A stretch of 33,048 nt of DNA from an uncultured Cuneatibacter sp. (GTDB lineage Bacteria > Bacillota > Clostridia > Lachnospirales > Lachnospiraceae), in the NCBI GenBank assembly GCA_934234215.1, contig CAKQHB010000028.1, positions 1-33,048 on the forward strand, in the 5' to 3' direction. Shown here in pieces: positions 23,659 to 32,529 of the stretch. A program made the position numbers and the translations under genes. Below the pieces are notes generated by a model. It was given only the letters and a program-made list of their open reading frames with translations, ran no database searches and was not told the origin of the DNA. How positions within the stretch are numbered: the stretch's first letter is position 1; each line of letters starts with the position of its first letter.

Positions 23659-25362
23659 ATGAAAGAAACAATGCAGATCTTGTTTGGTCTGGTCGGTGGT
23701 TTGTCGCTGTTTTTATATGGCATGAACAGCATGAGCGATGCGCTTCAGAAGGCTGCCGGAGAGAAGATGAAGAAAATCCTGAGTATTCTGACGAAGAATC
23801 CGATCATGGGTGCGCTGGCAGGAGCGCTTGTTACCGCGGTATTGCAGAGCAGTTCCGCAACGACGGTCATGGTTATCGGTTTTGTAAGTGCAGGATTGAT
23901 GAATCTGCCGCAGGCGATTTCCGTTATCTTTGGTGCGAATATCGGTACGACGATGACGGCACAGCTGATGGCATTTAAGATCAGCGATTACATTTACCCG
24001 ATTATTTTCGTCGGATTTATGCTGAATTTTGTCTGTAAGAAAGAACGTCTGAAAAATATCGGTATGGTAATGTTCTCCTTTGGTCTTTTGTTTGAAGGTA
24101 TCGAGATCATGGGAACAGTTATGAAGCCTTTGGCAAGCAGTCAGTTTTTTGTGGATCTGATGGGAAAGGTAACGAATATCCCGGTTTTAGGCGTGCTGCT
24201 TGGTGCAGGTATGACTCTGATTGTACAGAGTAGTTCCGCGACGATTGCTGTTTTGCAGAACTTTGCATCTCAGGCAGGTCCGGATGGTGTGACAAGCGTT
24301 ATTGGTCTGGCAGGCGCAATCCCGATTTTACTTGGTGATAACATCGGTACAACGATCACCGCTTTACTTGCATCCATCGGACAGTCCAAGAATGCAAAGA
24401 GAACTGCCATTGCCCACAGTGTATTTAACATTACCGGTAGTATCGTCTTTTTGTTCCTGATTCCGGTATTGACGAAGTTTATTCAGTTTATTTCCCCGAA
24501 GGGACCGGAGTTGGAGGTCATCTCCAGGCAGATTGCAAATGCACATACGACATTTAATGTTGTCTGCACACTGATCTGGCTGCCGCTGATTCCTGTGATG
24601 GTAAAGATCGTAACCTTCCTTGTTCGAGGAACCGATCGCAGCGAGGGCGGTGCAACGCCGAATTATCTGGATGACAAGGTGATCGCACAACCGGTAGCAG
24701 CTCTGTATCTGGCCTCCAATGAAGTTCGTCATGTAGCAGATATGGCAAAGACAATGCTGCAGCAGATCAAGGAAGAGGTCGTAACTTCTGAATCAGGTAG
24801 AAGAAACGCTTTTTTGACAACGAGTACCAATGTTAAGACACTCTGTGACCGCATTGAGGCATATCTGACAAAGATGTTTTCCAGCGGTACGCTGACAGAG
24901 AAACAGTCCGAGCAGACGGCGAGTCTGTTGTTTGTCACGAACCATTTGGAGCGTATTTCCGATCGTTGTCGGGAAGTGGATGAGATCCATGAGCGGATCG
25001 GAACGAACGGCAAGGCATTGTCGGAGACTGCACAGAATGATCTGGCAAAATGTTTTGATATCAATTTGCGTTTATTTGACGGTGCGATGGATGCCGTTAT
25101 GAATGGCAATATGGAGGTTGCACAGCAGATTACAAAAGAGAAGAACAAGATGCGGAAATCACAGAAACGTCTGAACAAGGACCATCTGCTCCGTGTGGAA
25201 CAGCAGCTGTGTGATCCGGCACTGACGAATGATTTTTCAACACTGCTGTACAGTCTGGATCGTCTGGCGGACAGTTGTGTCGGCATTGCAGAGGAAGCAA
25301 TGGAGGGCGATATTTTGCTGGATCTGGAGGAAGAGGAAGAGAAGGCGGTTGTAACTGCGTAA
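23659..25362 (+). CDS. Na+/phosphate cotransporter with C-terminal PhoU-like domain
   Basis: This 567-residue protein has two inverted membrane repeats, each with the QSSSAT substrate motif: VLQSSSATTV (Gln63-Thr69) and IVQSSSATIAV (Gln190 onward). The related GANIGTT and GDNIGTT motifs follow each. This is the NptA/YjbB type II Na+/Pi cotransporter core. Residues ~350-540 are helical and match the PhoU-like regulatory domain often fused in bacteria (SNEVRHVADMAKTMLQQ...; LFVTNHLERISDRCREVDEI). The tail is acidic. AGGAGGGG lies about 11 bases before the ATG at 23659, a slightly long spacing; the ATG at 23626 precedes that site. A possible Pho box upstream supports a phosphate role. Confidence 0.93.
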   Translation: MKETMQILFGLVGGLSLFLYGMNSMSDALQKAAGEKMKKILSILTKNPIMGALAGALVTAVLQSSSATTVMVIGFVSAGLMNLPQAISVIFGANIGTTMTAQLMAFKISDYIYPIIFVGFMLNFVCKKERLKNIGMVMFSFGLLFEGIEIMGTVMKPLASSQFFVDLMGKVTNIPVLGVLLGAGMTLIVQSSSATIAVLQNFASQAGPDGVTSVIGLAGAIPILLGDNIGTTITALLASIGQSKNAKRTAIAHSVFNITGSIVFLFLIPVLTKFIQFISPKGPELEVISRQIANAHTTFNVVCTLIWLPLIPVMVKIVTFLVRGTDRSEGGATPNYLDDKVIAQPVAALYLASNEVRHVADMAKTMLQQIKEEVVTSESGRRNAFLTTSTNVKTLCDRIEAYLTKMFSSGTLTEKQSEQTASLLFVTNHLERISDRCREVDEIHERIGTNGKALSETAQNDLAKCFDINLRLFDGAMDAVMNGNMEVAQQITKEKNKMRKSQKRLNKDHLLRVEQQLCDPALTNDFSTLLYSLDRLADSCVGIAEEAMEGDILLDLEEEEEKAVVTA

Positions 25363-25395
25363 GTGGAGCAACTGCTTTTATAAGGAACGATTTAT

Positions 25396-25411
25396 AAAAT
25401 CTTAAGATTTT
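25396..25411. promoter_or_regulatory. 16-bp perfect palindrome
   Basis: AAAATCTTAAGATTTT is a perfect 16-bp palindrome with no spacer, between the cotransporter stop and its terminator. It could be a protein-binding site or simply AT-rich sequence. Confidence 0.3.
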
Positions 25412-25417
25412 TGAAAA

Positions 25418-25454
25418 ATGGAGCGGAAGGCATTGCTTTCCGCTCCATCGTTTT
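25418..25454 (+). terminator. Terminator after the Na/Pi cotransporter gene
   Basis: ATGGAGCGGAA (25418-25428) pairs perfectly with TTCCGCTCCAT (25438-25448), 11 bp. It is flanked by AAAA upstream and CGTTTT downstream, so it may work in both directions. Confidence 0.85.
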
Positions 25455-25461
25455 GTATGAT
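25433..25461 (+). promoter_or_regulatory. Promoter of the metallophosphoesterase operon, overlapping the terminator
   Basis: TTGCTT (25433-25438) and TATGAT (25456-25461) are separated by 17 bp. The -35 lies in the loop and 3' arm of the preceding terminator hairpin. Confidence 0.6.
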
Positions 25462-25488
25462 GGGACAGTACGAAAACGGAGGAAATTT

Positions 25489-26694
25489 ATGATTGCATTA
25501 TTTTTGGCACCGATTTATTTACTGGTGGTTTTCTATCTTGCCATCCGCACGATTGCATGGCTTAGCTCCTGGTATGCAGGATTTCGGACCTGGAAGGGCA
25601 GAGTCCCGGTCTTTGTGATATATGGTTTGCTGTCGATGACGATTCCGGTGGCATTTTTGTTGCCAAACGACACAAAGATCCGCTGGATCGGACAGATGAT
25701 CGCAAATTACTGGCTGGGCGTGCTCATGTACCTTGTGACGGTGATCGTTGTGGCGGATGTGGTGCGTCTGATCCTGCATCGGATTCGTCATATGAAGAAG
25801 GGACAGCATTTTCCCCGACCGGTATTTGCCGGAATTGGTCTGCTGTGCGCGATTATTATTTCGATTGTGAGTGTATACGGCATTGTGCATGCGAGAAAAA
25901 TTTATACGACGACCTATAACATTACGATGGATCAGAAGAGCAGCAACATCGAGGGGCTGAATGTGGTACTCGTCTCAGACATTCATCTGGGATACAACAT
26001 TGGCGCGAAGCATCTGCAGCGCATGGTAGATAAGATCAACGCGGAGCAGCCGGATGTGGTTGTGATTGCGGGAGATTTCTTCGACAATGACTATGACGCA
26101 GTGCGGGAGCCGGAGAAGGATATTGAGATTTTGTCCGGTATTCAGAGCAAATATGGCGTGTACGCCTGCTTTGGAAATCATGACATCAAAGAGAAGATTC
26201 TGGCTGGATTTACGTTCGGCTGGAATGATCCGGAAAAGGCAAGCGATCCCCGCATGGATGAGTTTGTGGAAAAGGCAGGCATTACGCTTCTGCAGGATGA
26301 GTATGTGAAGATTGCGGACAGTTTTTATCTGTATGGTCGTCCGGATTCGGAAAAGCCCGGAAGAGGCATCACAGAGCGCAAGACGCCGGAGGAGCTGATG
26401 GCGGAGATGACGGAGGATTTGCCGGTCATTGTGATCGACCACGAGCCGAGAGAATTACAGGAGCTGGCGGATGCCGGTGTGGATCTGGATCTGTGTGGGC
26501 ATACCCACGATGGACAGATGTACCCGGGGAAGATTCTGACGGATATTTACTGGGAAAATCCCTGTGGCTATCTGCAAAAAGGACAGATGCAGAACATTGT
26601 GACGAGTGGAGTTGGTGTATTTGGACCGAATATGCGTGTCGGAACCAATGCAGAGATCTGCTCGATCCATATTACATTTGAACCACAGCGATAA
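25489..26694 (+). CDS. Membrane-anchored metallophosphoesterase (YkuE-like)
   Basis: This is a 401-residue protein. Residues ~1-145 contain about four membrane helices; the remainder is a calcineurin-like phosphoesterase domain with the complete two-metal motif set: SDIHLG (Asp164, His166), GDFFD (Asp196), GNHD (Asn230, His231), DHEP (His318) and GHTHDGQ (His338, His340). By the positive-inside pattern and the position of the last helix, the catalytic domain probably faces outside. Related YkuE-type enzymes act on phosphate esters or lipid-linked substrates; the target here is unknown. GGAGG lies 6 bases before the ATG; the frame upstream to 25411 runs through the terminator. The next gene begins 22 bases later. 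Confidence 0.93.
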   Translation: MIALFLAPIYLLVVFYLAIRTIAWLSSWYAGFRTWKGRVPVFVIYGLLSMTIPVAFLLPNDTKIRWIGQMIANYWLGVLMYLVTVIVVADVVRLILHRIRHMKKGQHFPRPVFAGIGLLCAIIISIVSVYGIVHARKIYTTTYNITMDQKSSNIEGLNVVLVSDIHLGYNIGAKHLQRMVDKINAEQPDVVVIAGDFFDNDYDAVREPEKDIEILSGIQSKYGVYACFGNHDIKEKILAGFTFGWNDPEKASDPRMDEFVEKAGITLLQDEYVKIADSFYLYGRPDSEKPGRGITERKTPEELMAEMTEDLPVIVIDHEPRELQELADAGVDLDLCGHTHDGQMYPGKILTDIYWENPCGYLQKGQMQNIVTSGVGVFGPNMRVGTNAEICSIHITFEPQR

Positions 26695-26716
26695 AAATTG
26701 TGGAAAAGGGGTCAGG

Positions 26717-28567
26717 GTGAAAAAAAGAAAAGAGCTGGTGCAAGGTGCATTGAAAACAGTGCGCCGGCACTATTGGATGTTGGTGCTGGTCTGTCTGATC
26801 GGTACGGTATTGGGAATTGAAAATGAAGAAAACCTGGATATTGCCGGACTGCGGTTTGGCGTGGAACAGGAAGAAAACCTCCAGATTACCGGACTGTTTG
26901 TGGAATTGCCGGAGGAGCTGGATCGCTTCAATAATCCGCTGCTGCGGGCAATCAATGACCTGTGGAATGGCAATGTGGAACGTCCCAGTCAGGATATACT
27001 GGATCAGAAACGGGAGGAGCTGGCGAACCGCAAATATTTTGGCGGAAGCGCAGGCGTTTTTACGGCAGCAGTGCGTGTCATGACATCAGGAGAGCTGCTG
27101 TTTCTGATTTATCAGGAGGTAAATGGAATCATCGGTTCTCCAAACGTGACGACGATTTTGCTGATTATTCTGGCAGCGGCATTGTATATTTTTATATGGC
27201 TCTTTATCAAAGAAGTTTACGTCGTCATCAACCGACGGATCGTGTTGGAAGCGCGAACGTATGACAAAGTGCCGGTAGCGCGGTTTTTGTTTCCGCTTCG
27301 TGTCAAAAAATGGTGTCAGACGGCATGGACGTTGTTTGTAAAAGAGGGATATTATCTGCTGTGGTGCTTGACGATTGTGGGTGGTGTCATCAAATATTTT
27401 TCTTATATTTTAGTGCCCTATGTGATTGCGGAAAATCCGTCTTTGAAAGCAAATGAGGCGATCACACTGTCTCGAAACCTCATGAAAGGAAAGAAATGGC
27501 GTCTGTTTACGTTGATGCTGACATTTCTTGGCTGGGATCTTCTGCGGGCGGCAACGTTGGGTCTTGCGGGCATTTTCTTTGTGGGACCGTATAAAGCTGC
27601 ATTTCTGGCAGAATTTTATGCAGATGTGAGAGAAGACGCGATCCGCCGCGGTGTACCGGGTTCTGAGAGACTGAAAGACGAATTTTTGTACCGTCACGCA
27701 AATGAAGCATTGATTGATTACGCGTATCGGGATGTACTTCCGATTATCAACCAGCCCCGTGCAAAAGTAGAATCGCTGAAGGGTGTGCGCGGTTTTCTGG
27801 CAGATAAGTTTGGAATTCTGCTTTTTAACACAATAGAAGAGGAAGAGTACGAGCGCAGGCGAAGCGAGCAGCTGCGCGTAGAAAAATGGAAGGAAGAAGC
27901 CAGAGGCGAGGCCTATCCAACGCGCATGTCCGGTCTGAGTCCGGAGCAGAGAAGAAAGAGCATTGGTGAGATCATGTTCTACATGCGCAATTACAGCGTT
28001 CCGTCTCTGATTATGATTTTCTTCGCGTTTGCGTTTATCGGATGGGTGTGGGAGGTCTGCCTGCATCTGGTGATGGACGGCGAATTCGTCAATCGCGGCG
28101 TGCTGGCAGGACCGTGGCTGCCAATCTATGGCTGTGGCGCTCTTCTGGCGCTGACATTGTTAAAAACCTTGCGGGAAAAGCCGTGGCTGGAGTTTCTTGC
28201 ATCCATTTTCATGAGTGGCATTGTGGAATACGGCACTTCCCTGTATCTGGAATGGACCCACGACGGACAGCGCTGGTGGGATTATACGGGATATTTTCTG
28301 AATATGAATGGACGTATTTGCGCGGAAGGCTTGCTGGTGTTTGGGCTGGGCTGTATGGGCATTGTTTATTTCATCGGACCAGTGCTGGATAGTATTTTCC
28401 GACGGGTAAAGCTGAAAATCCTGACGCCGATCTGTGTGGTGCTGATCGTACTGTTCAGTGTGGATATGATCCACTCCCACGATCATCCAAACACCGGGAA
28501 GGGAATCACCGATTATGCGGTAACAGGTGAGGAAGCACCGGGAGGAATATCCCAGGGAATGCCGTAA
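26717..28567 (+). CDS. DUF975 + CmpB-type (PF06541) fused membrane protein
   Basis: This is a 616-residue membrane protein. Residues ~1-330 form a DUF975-like domain: a basic start (KKRKELVQGALKTVRRHYW), then helices and the hallmark PSLKANEAITLSRNLMKGKKW. A charged linker follows (~370-410, EEEEYERRRSEQL). Residues ~420-580 match the 'putative ABC-transporter permease CmpB' family (FIGWVWEVCLHLVMDGEFVNRG...GPWLPIYGCGALLAL). These two domains are usually separate, so this looks like a fusion; neither has a proven function. There is a small duplication, ENEENLDIAGL / EQEENLQITGL (about 35-62). The GTG start at 26717 was chosen for AAAAGGGG 5 bases upstream; the open frame otherwise extends back into the phosphoesterase gene. 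Confidence 0.8.
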   Translation: MKKRKELVQGALKTVRRHYWMLVLVCLIGTVLGIENEENLDIAGLRFGVEQEENLQITGLFVELPEELDRFNNPLLRAINDLWNGNVERPSQDILDQKREELANRKYFGGSAGVFTAAVRVMTSGELLFLIYQEVNGIIGSPNVTTILLIILAAALYIFIWLFIKEVYVVINRRIVLEARTYDKVPVARFLFPLRVKKWCQTAWTLFVKEGYYLLWCLTIVGGVIKYFSYILVPYVIAENPSLKANEAITLSRNLMKGKKWRLFTLMLTFLGWDLLRAATLGLAGIFFVGPYKAAFLAEFYADVREDAIRRGVPGSERLKDEFLYRHANEALIDYAYRDVLPIINQPRAKVESLKGVRGFLADKFGILLFNTIEEEEYERRRSEQLRVEKWKEEARGEAYPTRMSGLSPEQRRKSIGEIMFYMRNYSVPSLIMIFFAFAFIGWVWEVCLHLVMDGEFVNRGVLAGPWLPIYGCGALLALTLLKTLREKPWLEFLASIFMSGIVEYGTSLYLEWTHDGQRWWDYTGYFLNMNGRICAEGLLVFGLGCMGIVYFIGPVLDSIFRRVKLKILTPICVVLIVLFSVDMIHSHDHPNTGKGITDYAVTGEEAPGGISQGMP

Positions 28568-28610
28568 AAAGCGTGGTTTGTTCTTTATCCGAAACAAAGT
28601 GAAAAAGTCG

Positions 28611-28639
28611 TTGAACAAGTGGAAAACGCATGATATCAT
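28611..28639 (+). promoter_or_regulatory. Promoter of the formate/nitrite transporter gene
   Basis: TTGAAC (28611-28616), a 17-bp spacer and TATCAT (28634-28639). Confidence 0.75.
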
Positions 28640-28679
28640 ATCGAATTGTGTGATAATCAGGGGAGGAAGAGTCGATACT

Positions 28680-29441
28680 ATGTATACAACCGATATGACT
28701 GCTGTATCTCAGGCAGCGGTAAACAAAGCTGAGATCTGTAACAAGAAAACAGGCGTTTTCATGATGCGCAGCGTGATGGCTGGTTTTTTCATTGTGGTAG
28801 CAACCCTGCTGTCTAATGTGGCTGCAGCAATCCTGTATCCGGTGAGCCCGGAGGCAGCAAAAATCATGGGAGCCTTCTTGTTCTCACTGGCAATCGTTTT
28901 GATCGTGTTCATCGGTGGAGAGCTGTTCACCGGTAATAACATGACGATGGCGCTGGGCGTTTACAACAAGGCGTGCAGCTGGAAAGTAATGGTTAAGGTT
29001 TGGGCGCTGAGCTACATCGGCAACTTCATCGGCTGTCTGCTGCTGTCCTTCCTGTTTGTGATCAGTGGCGCAGACCGCGAGATTTTGATTAACTATTACC
29101 AGACCTTTGTTTACACAAAGCTGTCCATCAGTCCGTTCCAGTTGCTGCTGCGCGGTGTTCTGTGTAACTTTATGGTTTGTCTGGCGGTTTGGGCAAATAC
29201 TCGTATGAAGAGTGAATCCGGAAAGCTGATCGTAATGTTTTGCATCATTATGACATTCGTAGAGAGTGGTTTTGAGCACTGTATCGCCAATATGGCAACC
29301 TTCTCCATCGGTTCCATGATCCTCGGCGGACTGGACTGGATGTTAGTTGCAAAGAGCATGTTCTTCGTTACAATTGGAAATATTTTAGGCGGCGCAGTTC
29401 TGCTGGCATTGCCATTAAAGCTGATGAGTGCAGAAAAATAA
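28680..29441 (+). CDS. Formate/nitrite transporter family (FocA/NirC-like) channel
   Basis: This 253-residue protein has six hydrophobic helices and the aquaporin-like FNT fold. Landmarks are GELFTGNNMTMALG in the re-entrant loop region and TFVESGFEHCIANM, where His200 corresponds to the pore histidine of FocA. It should move formate, nitrite or hydrosulfide across the cytoplasmic membrane; anaerobes with mixed-acid fermentation commonly export formate this way. No pyruvate formate-lyase gene is adjacent. The ATG at 28680 has GGAGG about 13 bases upstream, longer than normal, so the start is less certain than the family. It has its own promoter and a terminator at 29465-29511, so it is a single-gene unit. 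Confidence 0.93.
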   Translation: MYTTDMTAVSQAAVNKAEICNKKTGVFMMRSVMAGFFIVVATLLSNVAAAILYPVSPEAAKIMGAFLFSLAIVLIVFIGGELFTGNNMTMALGVYNKACSWKVMVKVWALSYIGNFIGCLLLSFLFVISGADREILINYYQTFVYTKLSISPFQLLLRGVLCNFMVCLAVWANTRMKSESGKLIVMFCIIMTFVESGFEHCIANMATFSIGSMILGGLDWMLVAKSMFFVTIGNILGGAVLLALPLKLMSAEK

Positions 29442-29464
29442 AAAAATATTCGTATGAAATGAAG

Positions 29465-29511
29465 AAAACGCTGTGCGGACAGGAAAAATTCTTGTGTGTG
29501 CAGCGTTTTTT
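29465..29511 (+). terminator. Terminator after the formate/nitrite transporter gene
   Basis: AAAACGCTG (29465-29473) pairs with CAGCGTTTT (29501-29509), with further pairing ACAGGAA/TTCTTGT inside. A T-run follows. The A-rich left flank means it may work on both strands. Confidence 0.85.
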
Positions 29512-29566
29512 ACATCCAAAACATGCAGCTGCATAATCCAAGGAATGCAGGGAAATGCTCTTGGTG

Positions 29567-29595
29567 ATGACAGGGGGTCGAAAGTATGGTATACT
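29567..29595 (+). promoter_or_regulatory. Promoter of the selenium operon
   Basis: ATGACA (29567-29572), a 17-bp spacer and TATACT (29590-29595). A 12-bp palindrome ATGCAGCTGCAT (29523-29534) lies upstream and might be a regulator site. Confidence 0.65.
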
Positions 29596-29651
29596 GACAA
29601 TTAAAGAGACAATTTGCGGATGGAATTCGCAGAATAAGCATGGAGAAGAAA

Positions 29652-30734
29652 ATGGAAGAGTCAAAATTATTTTGCAGCGGCGGCGGCTGCACCGCAAAGC
29701 TGGGAGCAGGTGTGCTGGAACGCGTGCTGTCCCGTCTTCCGAAGGGCGAGAAGGATGAGCATCTTCTCGTGGGATATGACAGCAGCGATGATGCAGCGGT
29801 GTATCAGGTGAGCGAGGATTTGGCGATTGTGCAGACACTGGATTTCTTTCCGCCGATGGTGGAAGATCCGTACACATTTGGAAAAATCGCAGCAACAAAT
29901 GCAGTCAGCGATATTTATGCAATGGGCGGCGAAGTGCGTACCGCGCTGAATATCGTCTGCTTTCCGGAAAATATGGATCTGAACATTCTGGGAGAGATCA
30001 TGCGGGGTGGCGCAGATGTCGTGCAGGCGGCAGGTGGCAGTCTTGTGGGAGGTCATTCCATTGCGGACAGCGGTGTGAAGTATGGCTTGTCTGTCATGGG
30101 GACCGTTGCTCCGAAAAAGATGTGGGCGAACAATACTGGCCACATCGGGGATGTGCTGATTTTGACAAAAACGCTGGGCGTCGGCATTATCTGCACGGCG
30201 AATCGTGTGCAGGAGGCGTCTCCACAGGCGATGCGAAAAGCGATTGCTTCCATGACAACACTGAACAAAAAAGCGTCTGAGCTGTGCCATGAGGAGGAAA
30301 TCCATGCCTGTACAGATGTAACGGGGTTTGGATTTCTCGGACATTTGCACGAGATGATGAATGGGGAGAAGTCCTGTATCATCGAGGCGGATCAGATTCC
30401 GGTATTTCCGGAAGCGCTGGAGTATGCAGAAGAATTTCTGACGACTGCAGGCGGTCAGCGCAACCGCAATCATGTGGGGAAAAATGTCCGGTTTGAGAAC
30501 GTATCCTTCGGGATGGAGGAAGTGCTGTTTGATCCCCAGACCGCAGGTGGATTGCTGATTGCAGTGGCTCCGGAGGCGGGGGCACGCCTTGTACAGAAGA
30601 TGCAGGAAGCTGGACTTCCGGCATCCATCGTCGGTAAGATCGTACCGAAGGGCGAGACGGAGATCACCGTTTGCGGTAAACTTTCTGTACCGGCAGAGAA
30701 AAACGAGAGCGAGACAAAGGAGAACGAACAATGA
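29652..30734 (+). CDS. selD: Selenophosphate synthetase (selenide, water dikinase)
   Basis: This 360-residue enzyme makes monoselenophosphate from selenide and ATP, the selenium donor for selenocysteine, 2-selenouridine and labile Se cofactors. The flexible N-terminal loop reads CSGGGCTAKLGAG: Cys13 and Lys16 correspond to the catalytic Cys17 and Lys20 of the E. coli enzyme. Codon 13 is TGC, so this is the Cys form rather than the selenocysteine form. The ATP/Mg segments DDAAVY, TLDFFPPMVEDPYTFGKIAATNAVSDIYAMGG, GGHSI and VTGFGFLGHLHEM are intact. ATG 29652 was chosen for GGAGA at 29642-29646; an in-frame ATG at 29640 has no ribosome site. It overlaps yedF by 4 bases. No selA, selB or tRNA-Sec is nearby. 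Confidence 0.96.
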   Translation: MEESKLFCSGGGCTAKLGAGVLERVLSRLPKGEKDEHLLVGYDSSDDAAVYQVSEDLAIVQTLDFFPPMVEDPYTFGKIAATNAVSDIYAMGGEVRTALNIVCFPENMDLNILGEIMRGGADVVQAAGGSLVGGHSIADSGVKYGLSVMGTVAPKKMWANNTGHIGDVLILTKTLGVGIICTANRVQEASPQAMRKAIASMTTLNKKASELCHEEEIHACTDVTGFGFLGHLHEMMNGEKSCIIEADQIPVFPEALEYAEEFLTTAGGQRNRNHVGKNVRFENVSFGMEEVLFDPQTAGGLLIAVAPEAGARLVQKMQEAGLPASIVGKIVPKGETEITVCGKLSVPAEKNESETKENEQ

Positions 30735-31363
30735 TTCAGATAGATGCAATGGGCGATACCTGCCCAATCCCGGTGGTAAAAACAAAGAAAGCGATTGAAT
30801 CCATGGAAGGTCCCGGTGTTGTGGAAACGCTGGTGGACAATGAGATTGCGGTTCAGAATCTGACCAAGATGGCAAATCAGAAAGGATATGCCGTCAAGTC
30901 GGAAAAGCTGGATGAGGCAGCTTATAAAGTAACGATGGTGATTGGCAAGAAGTCCGAGTCTGAGACAGAAGCACCGGCAGAGCAGCCGGAAACAGAAGAG
31001 CCGGAAGTTTGTACACCGGATAAGCGGAAAGATCAGGTTGTTGTGATTTCCTCCGCCACAATGGGAACTGGAAAGGATGAGCTGGGTGCGGTCCTGATGA
31101 AGGGATTCCTCTATGCACTGAGCCAGCAGGATACGCTGCCCGGCACGATTCTTTTCTACAATGGCGGTGTTAAGCTGGCGTGTGAGGGAAGCACTTCTCT
31201 TGAAGACCTGAAATCTATGGAAGCACAGGGCGTGGAGATCCTTGCCTGCGGTACCTGCCTGAACTTCTACGAGCTGACCGATCATCTGGAGGTGGGAAAC
31301 GTCACAAATATGTATGAGATCGTGGAGCGGATGACGCAGGCGCGTCAGGTCATCAAACCGTGA
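30731..31363 (+). CDS. yedF: Selenium metabolism protein YedF (TusA-like + DsrE-like)
   Basis: This 210-residue protein has an N-terminal TusA/SirA-like domain (about 1-72) with the redox motif CPIPVVK (Cys11), then an acidic linker (about 76-95, SESETEAPAEQPETEEPEV). The C-terminal DsrE-like domain (about 100-210) contains LACGTCLNFYEL with a Cys pair. This is the architecture of the selenium-metabolism YedF family, which travels with selD and probably carries or channels Se/S as a persulfide or selenide. The ATG overlaps the selD stop (ATGA), with AAAGGAG 8 bases upstream. It is coupled to selD and to the cysteine desulfurase, whose GTG overlaps its stop. Confidence 0.93.
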   Translation: MIQIDAMGDTCPIPVVKTKKAIESMEGPGVVETLVDNEIAVQNLTKMANQKGYAVKSEKLDEAAYKVTMVIGKKSESETEAPAEQPETEEPEVCTPDKRKDQVVVISSATMGTGKDELGAVLMKGFLYALSQQDTLPGTILFYNGGVKLACEGSTSLEDLKSMEAQGVEILACGTCLNFYELTDHLEVGNVTNMYEIVERMTQARQVIKP

Positions 31364-32529
31364 TCTATCTGGACAATGCAGCGACCTCGCTCTGGAAACC
31401 GGAGCAGGTCGCTTTTCAGATCATGCAGGCATTACAGACATTGGGCAATCCGGGAAGAGGAGCCCATGAGCCGACTCTGGCGGCAGCGCGGATGGTTTAT
31501 GATACACGAGTGCGGCTGGCGGAGCTGTTTGGCATTTCAAATCCGGAGCAGATTGCATTTACACAGAATGCAACGATGGCGCTGAATATTGCAATTTCAG
31601 GATTGTTTGAGCCGGGAGATCATGTGATCAGCACAGTTCTGGAACATAATTCTGTCCTGCGCCCGCTGTACCGTCTCGAAGAACAGGGCATTGCCGTGAG
31701 CTGGATCGGCACGACGGGACAGGCAGGAAGGGAAACGAAGCGAGAATACGGAACCTTGGATTATGAGGCGTTGGAGCAGGCAGTAACACCACATACAAAG
31801 GCAGTTATTGTGACGCACGCTTCAAATGTGACGGGCAATATCACCGACCTTGCAAGAATTTCCGCGATCGCGAAAGCACACAAATTGTTCCTGATCGTAG
31901 ATGCCTCGCAGACTGCTGGCGCACTTCCGATCCATGTGGAGCAAATGGGTATAGATGTACTGTGCTTCACCGGTCATAAGAGTCTGCTGGGACCGCAGGG
32001 AACGGGGGGGATTTACATTCGCAAAGGGCTGCAGATGCGCCCATTTCTCGTAGGCGGCAGCGGTGTTCACAGCTATGACAGACATCATCCGCTGCAGATG
32101 CCCACTGCGCTGGAAGCCGGCACATTAAATGTGCACGGAATCGCCGGGCTGAATGGTGCGCTGCAATACCTGCAGCAGGTCGGTGTGGAGCAGATTCGTG
32201 ACATTGAGCAGGCGAGGGTTCGACAGTTTGTGGAAGGTGCTTCTGTCATTCGGGGTATCACTCTATATGGAGATCCGGATTTGTCTAGATGCTGCGGTAT
32301 CGTATCCCTGAACATCGGAGACGAGGATTCCGGCTGGGTGTGCGATGCGCTGTGGGAGGAAGGCGAGATCGCGGTCCGCGGCGGCGCACACTGCGCACCG
32401 AGAATGCACGAAGCCCTTGGCACAAAAGAGCAGGGCTGTGTGCGATTTTCTGTCAGCGGACAGACCACAAAAGAGGAAATTGACGAGACATTGCGCGTGT
32501 TGGAGCGCATTGCAAAGGAGTGCCGATGA
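31360..32529 (+). CDS. Cysteine desulfurase family (class V aminotransferase, EF2568-like)
   Basis: This 389-residue PLP enzyme has the opening MIYLDNAATSLWKPEQV, the PLP lysine Lys207 in CFTGHKSLLGPQGTG, and the active-site loop GGAHCAPRMHEALGT with Cys345, as in SufS/CsdB-type desulfurases. It releases S from cysteine, or Se from selenocysteine, as a Cys345-bound persulfide or selenide. It matches the EF2568-type subgroup repeatedly found with selD, yedF and DUF3343 where selenium is used as a labile molybdenum-hydroxylase cofactor. The GTG start overlaps the yedF stop by 4 bases, and DUF3343 overlaps its end by 4, so the three are translationally coupled. The probable role is delivering Se or S within this operon. 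Confidence 0.93.
   Translation: MIYLDNAATSLWKPEQVAFQIMQALQTLGNPGRGAHEPTLAAARMVYDTRVRLAELFGISNPEQIAFTQNATMALNIAISGLFEPGDHVISTVLEHNSVLRPLYRLEEQGIAVSWIGTTGQAGRETKREYGTLDYEALEQAVTPHTKAVIVTHASNVTGNITDLARISAIAKAHKLFLIVDASQTAGALPIHVEQMGIDVLCFTGHKSLLGPQGTGGIYIRKGLQMRPFLVGGSGVHSYDRHHPLQMPTALEAGTLNVHGIAGLNGALQYLQQVGVEQIRDIEQARVRQFVEGASVIRGITLYGDPDLSRCCGIVSLNIGDEDSGWVCDALWEEGEIAVRGGAHCAPRMHEALGTKEQGCVRFSVSGQTTKEEIDETLRVLERIAKECR

Noticed and set aside
29652..29720. Possible selenocysteine (TGA) in SelD
   Set aside because: The active-site codon is TGC (Cys), and no in-frame TGA is needed.
29667..30875. Minus-strand open frame of about 400 codons
   Set aside because: It is antisense to selD and yedF, lacks family motifs and a ribosome site, and reflects codon bias of the real genes.
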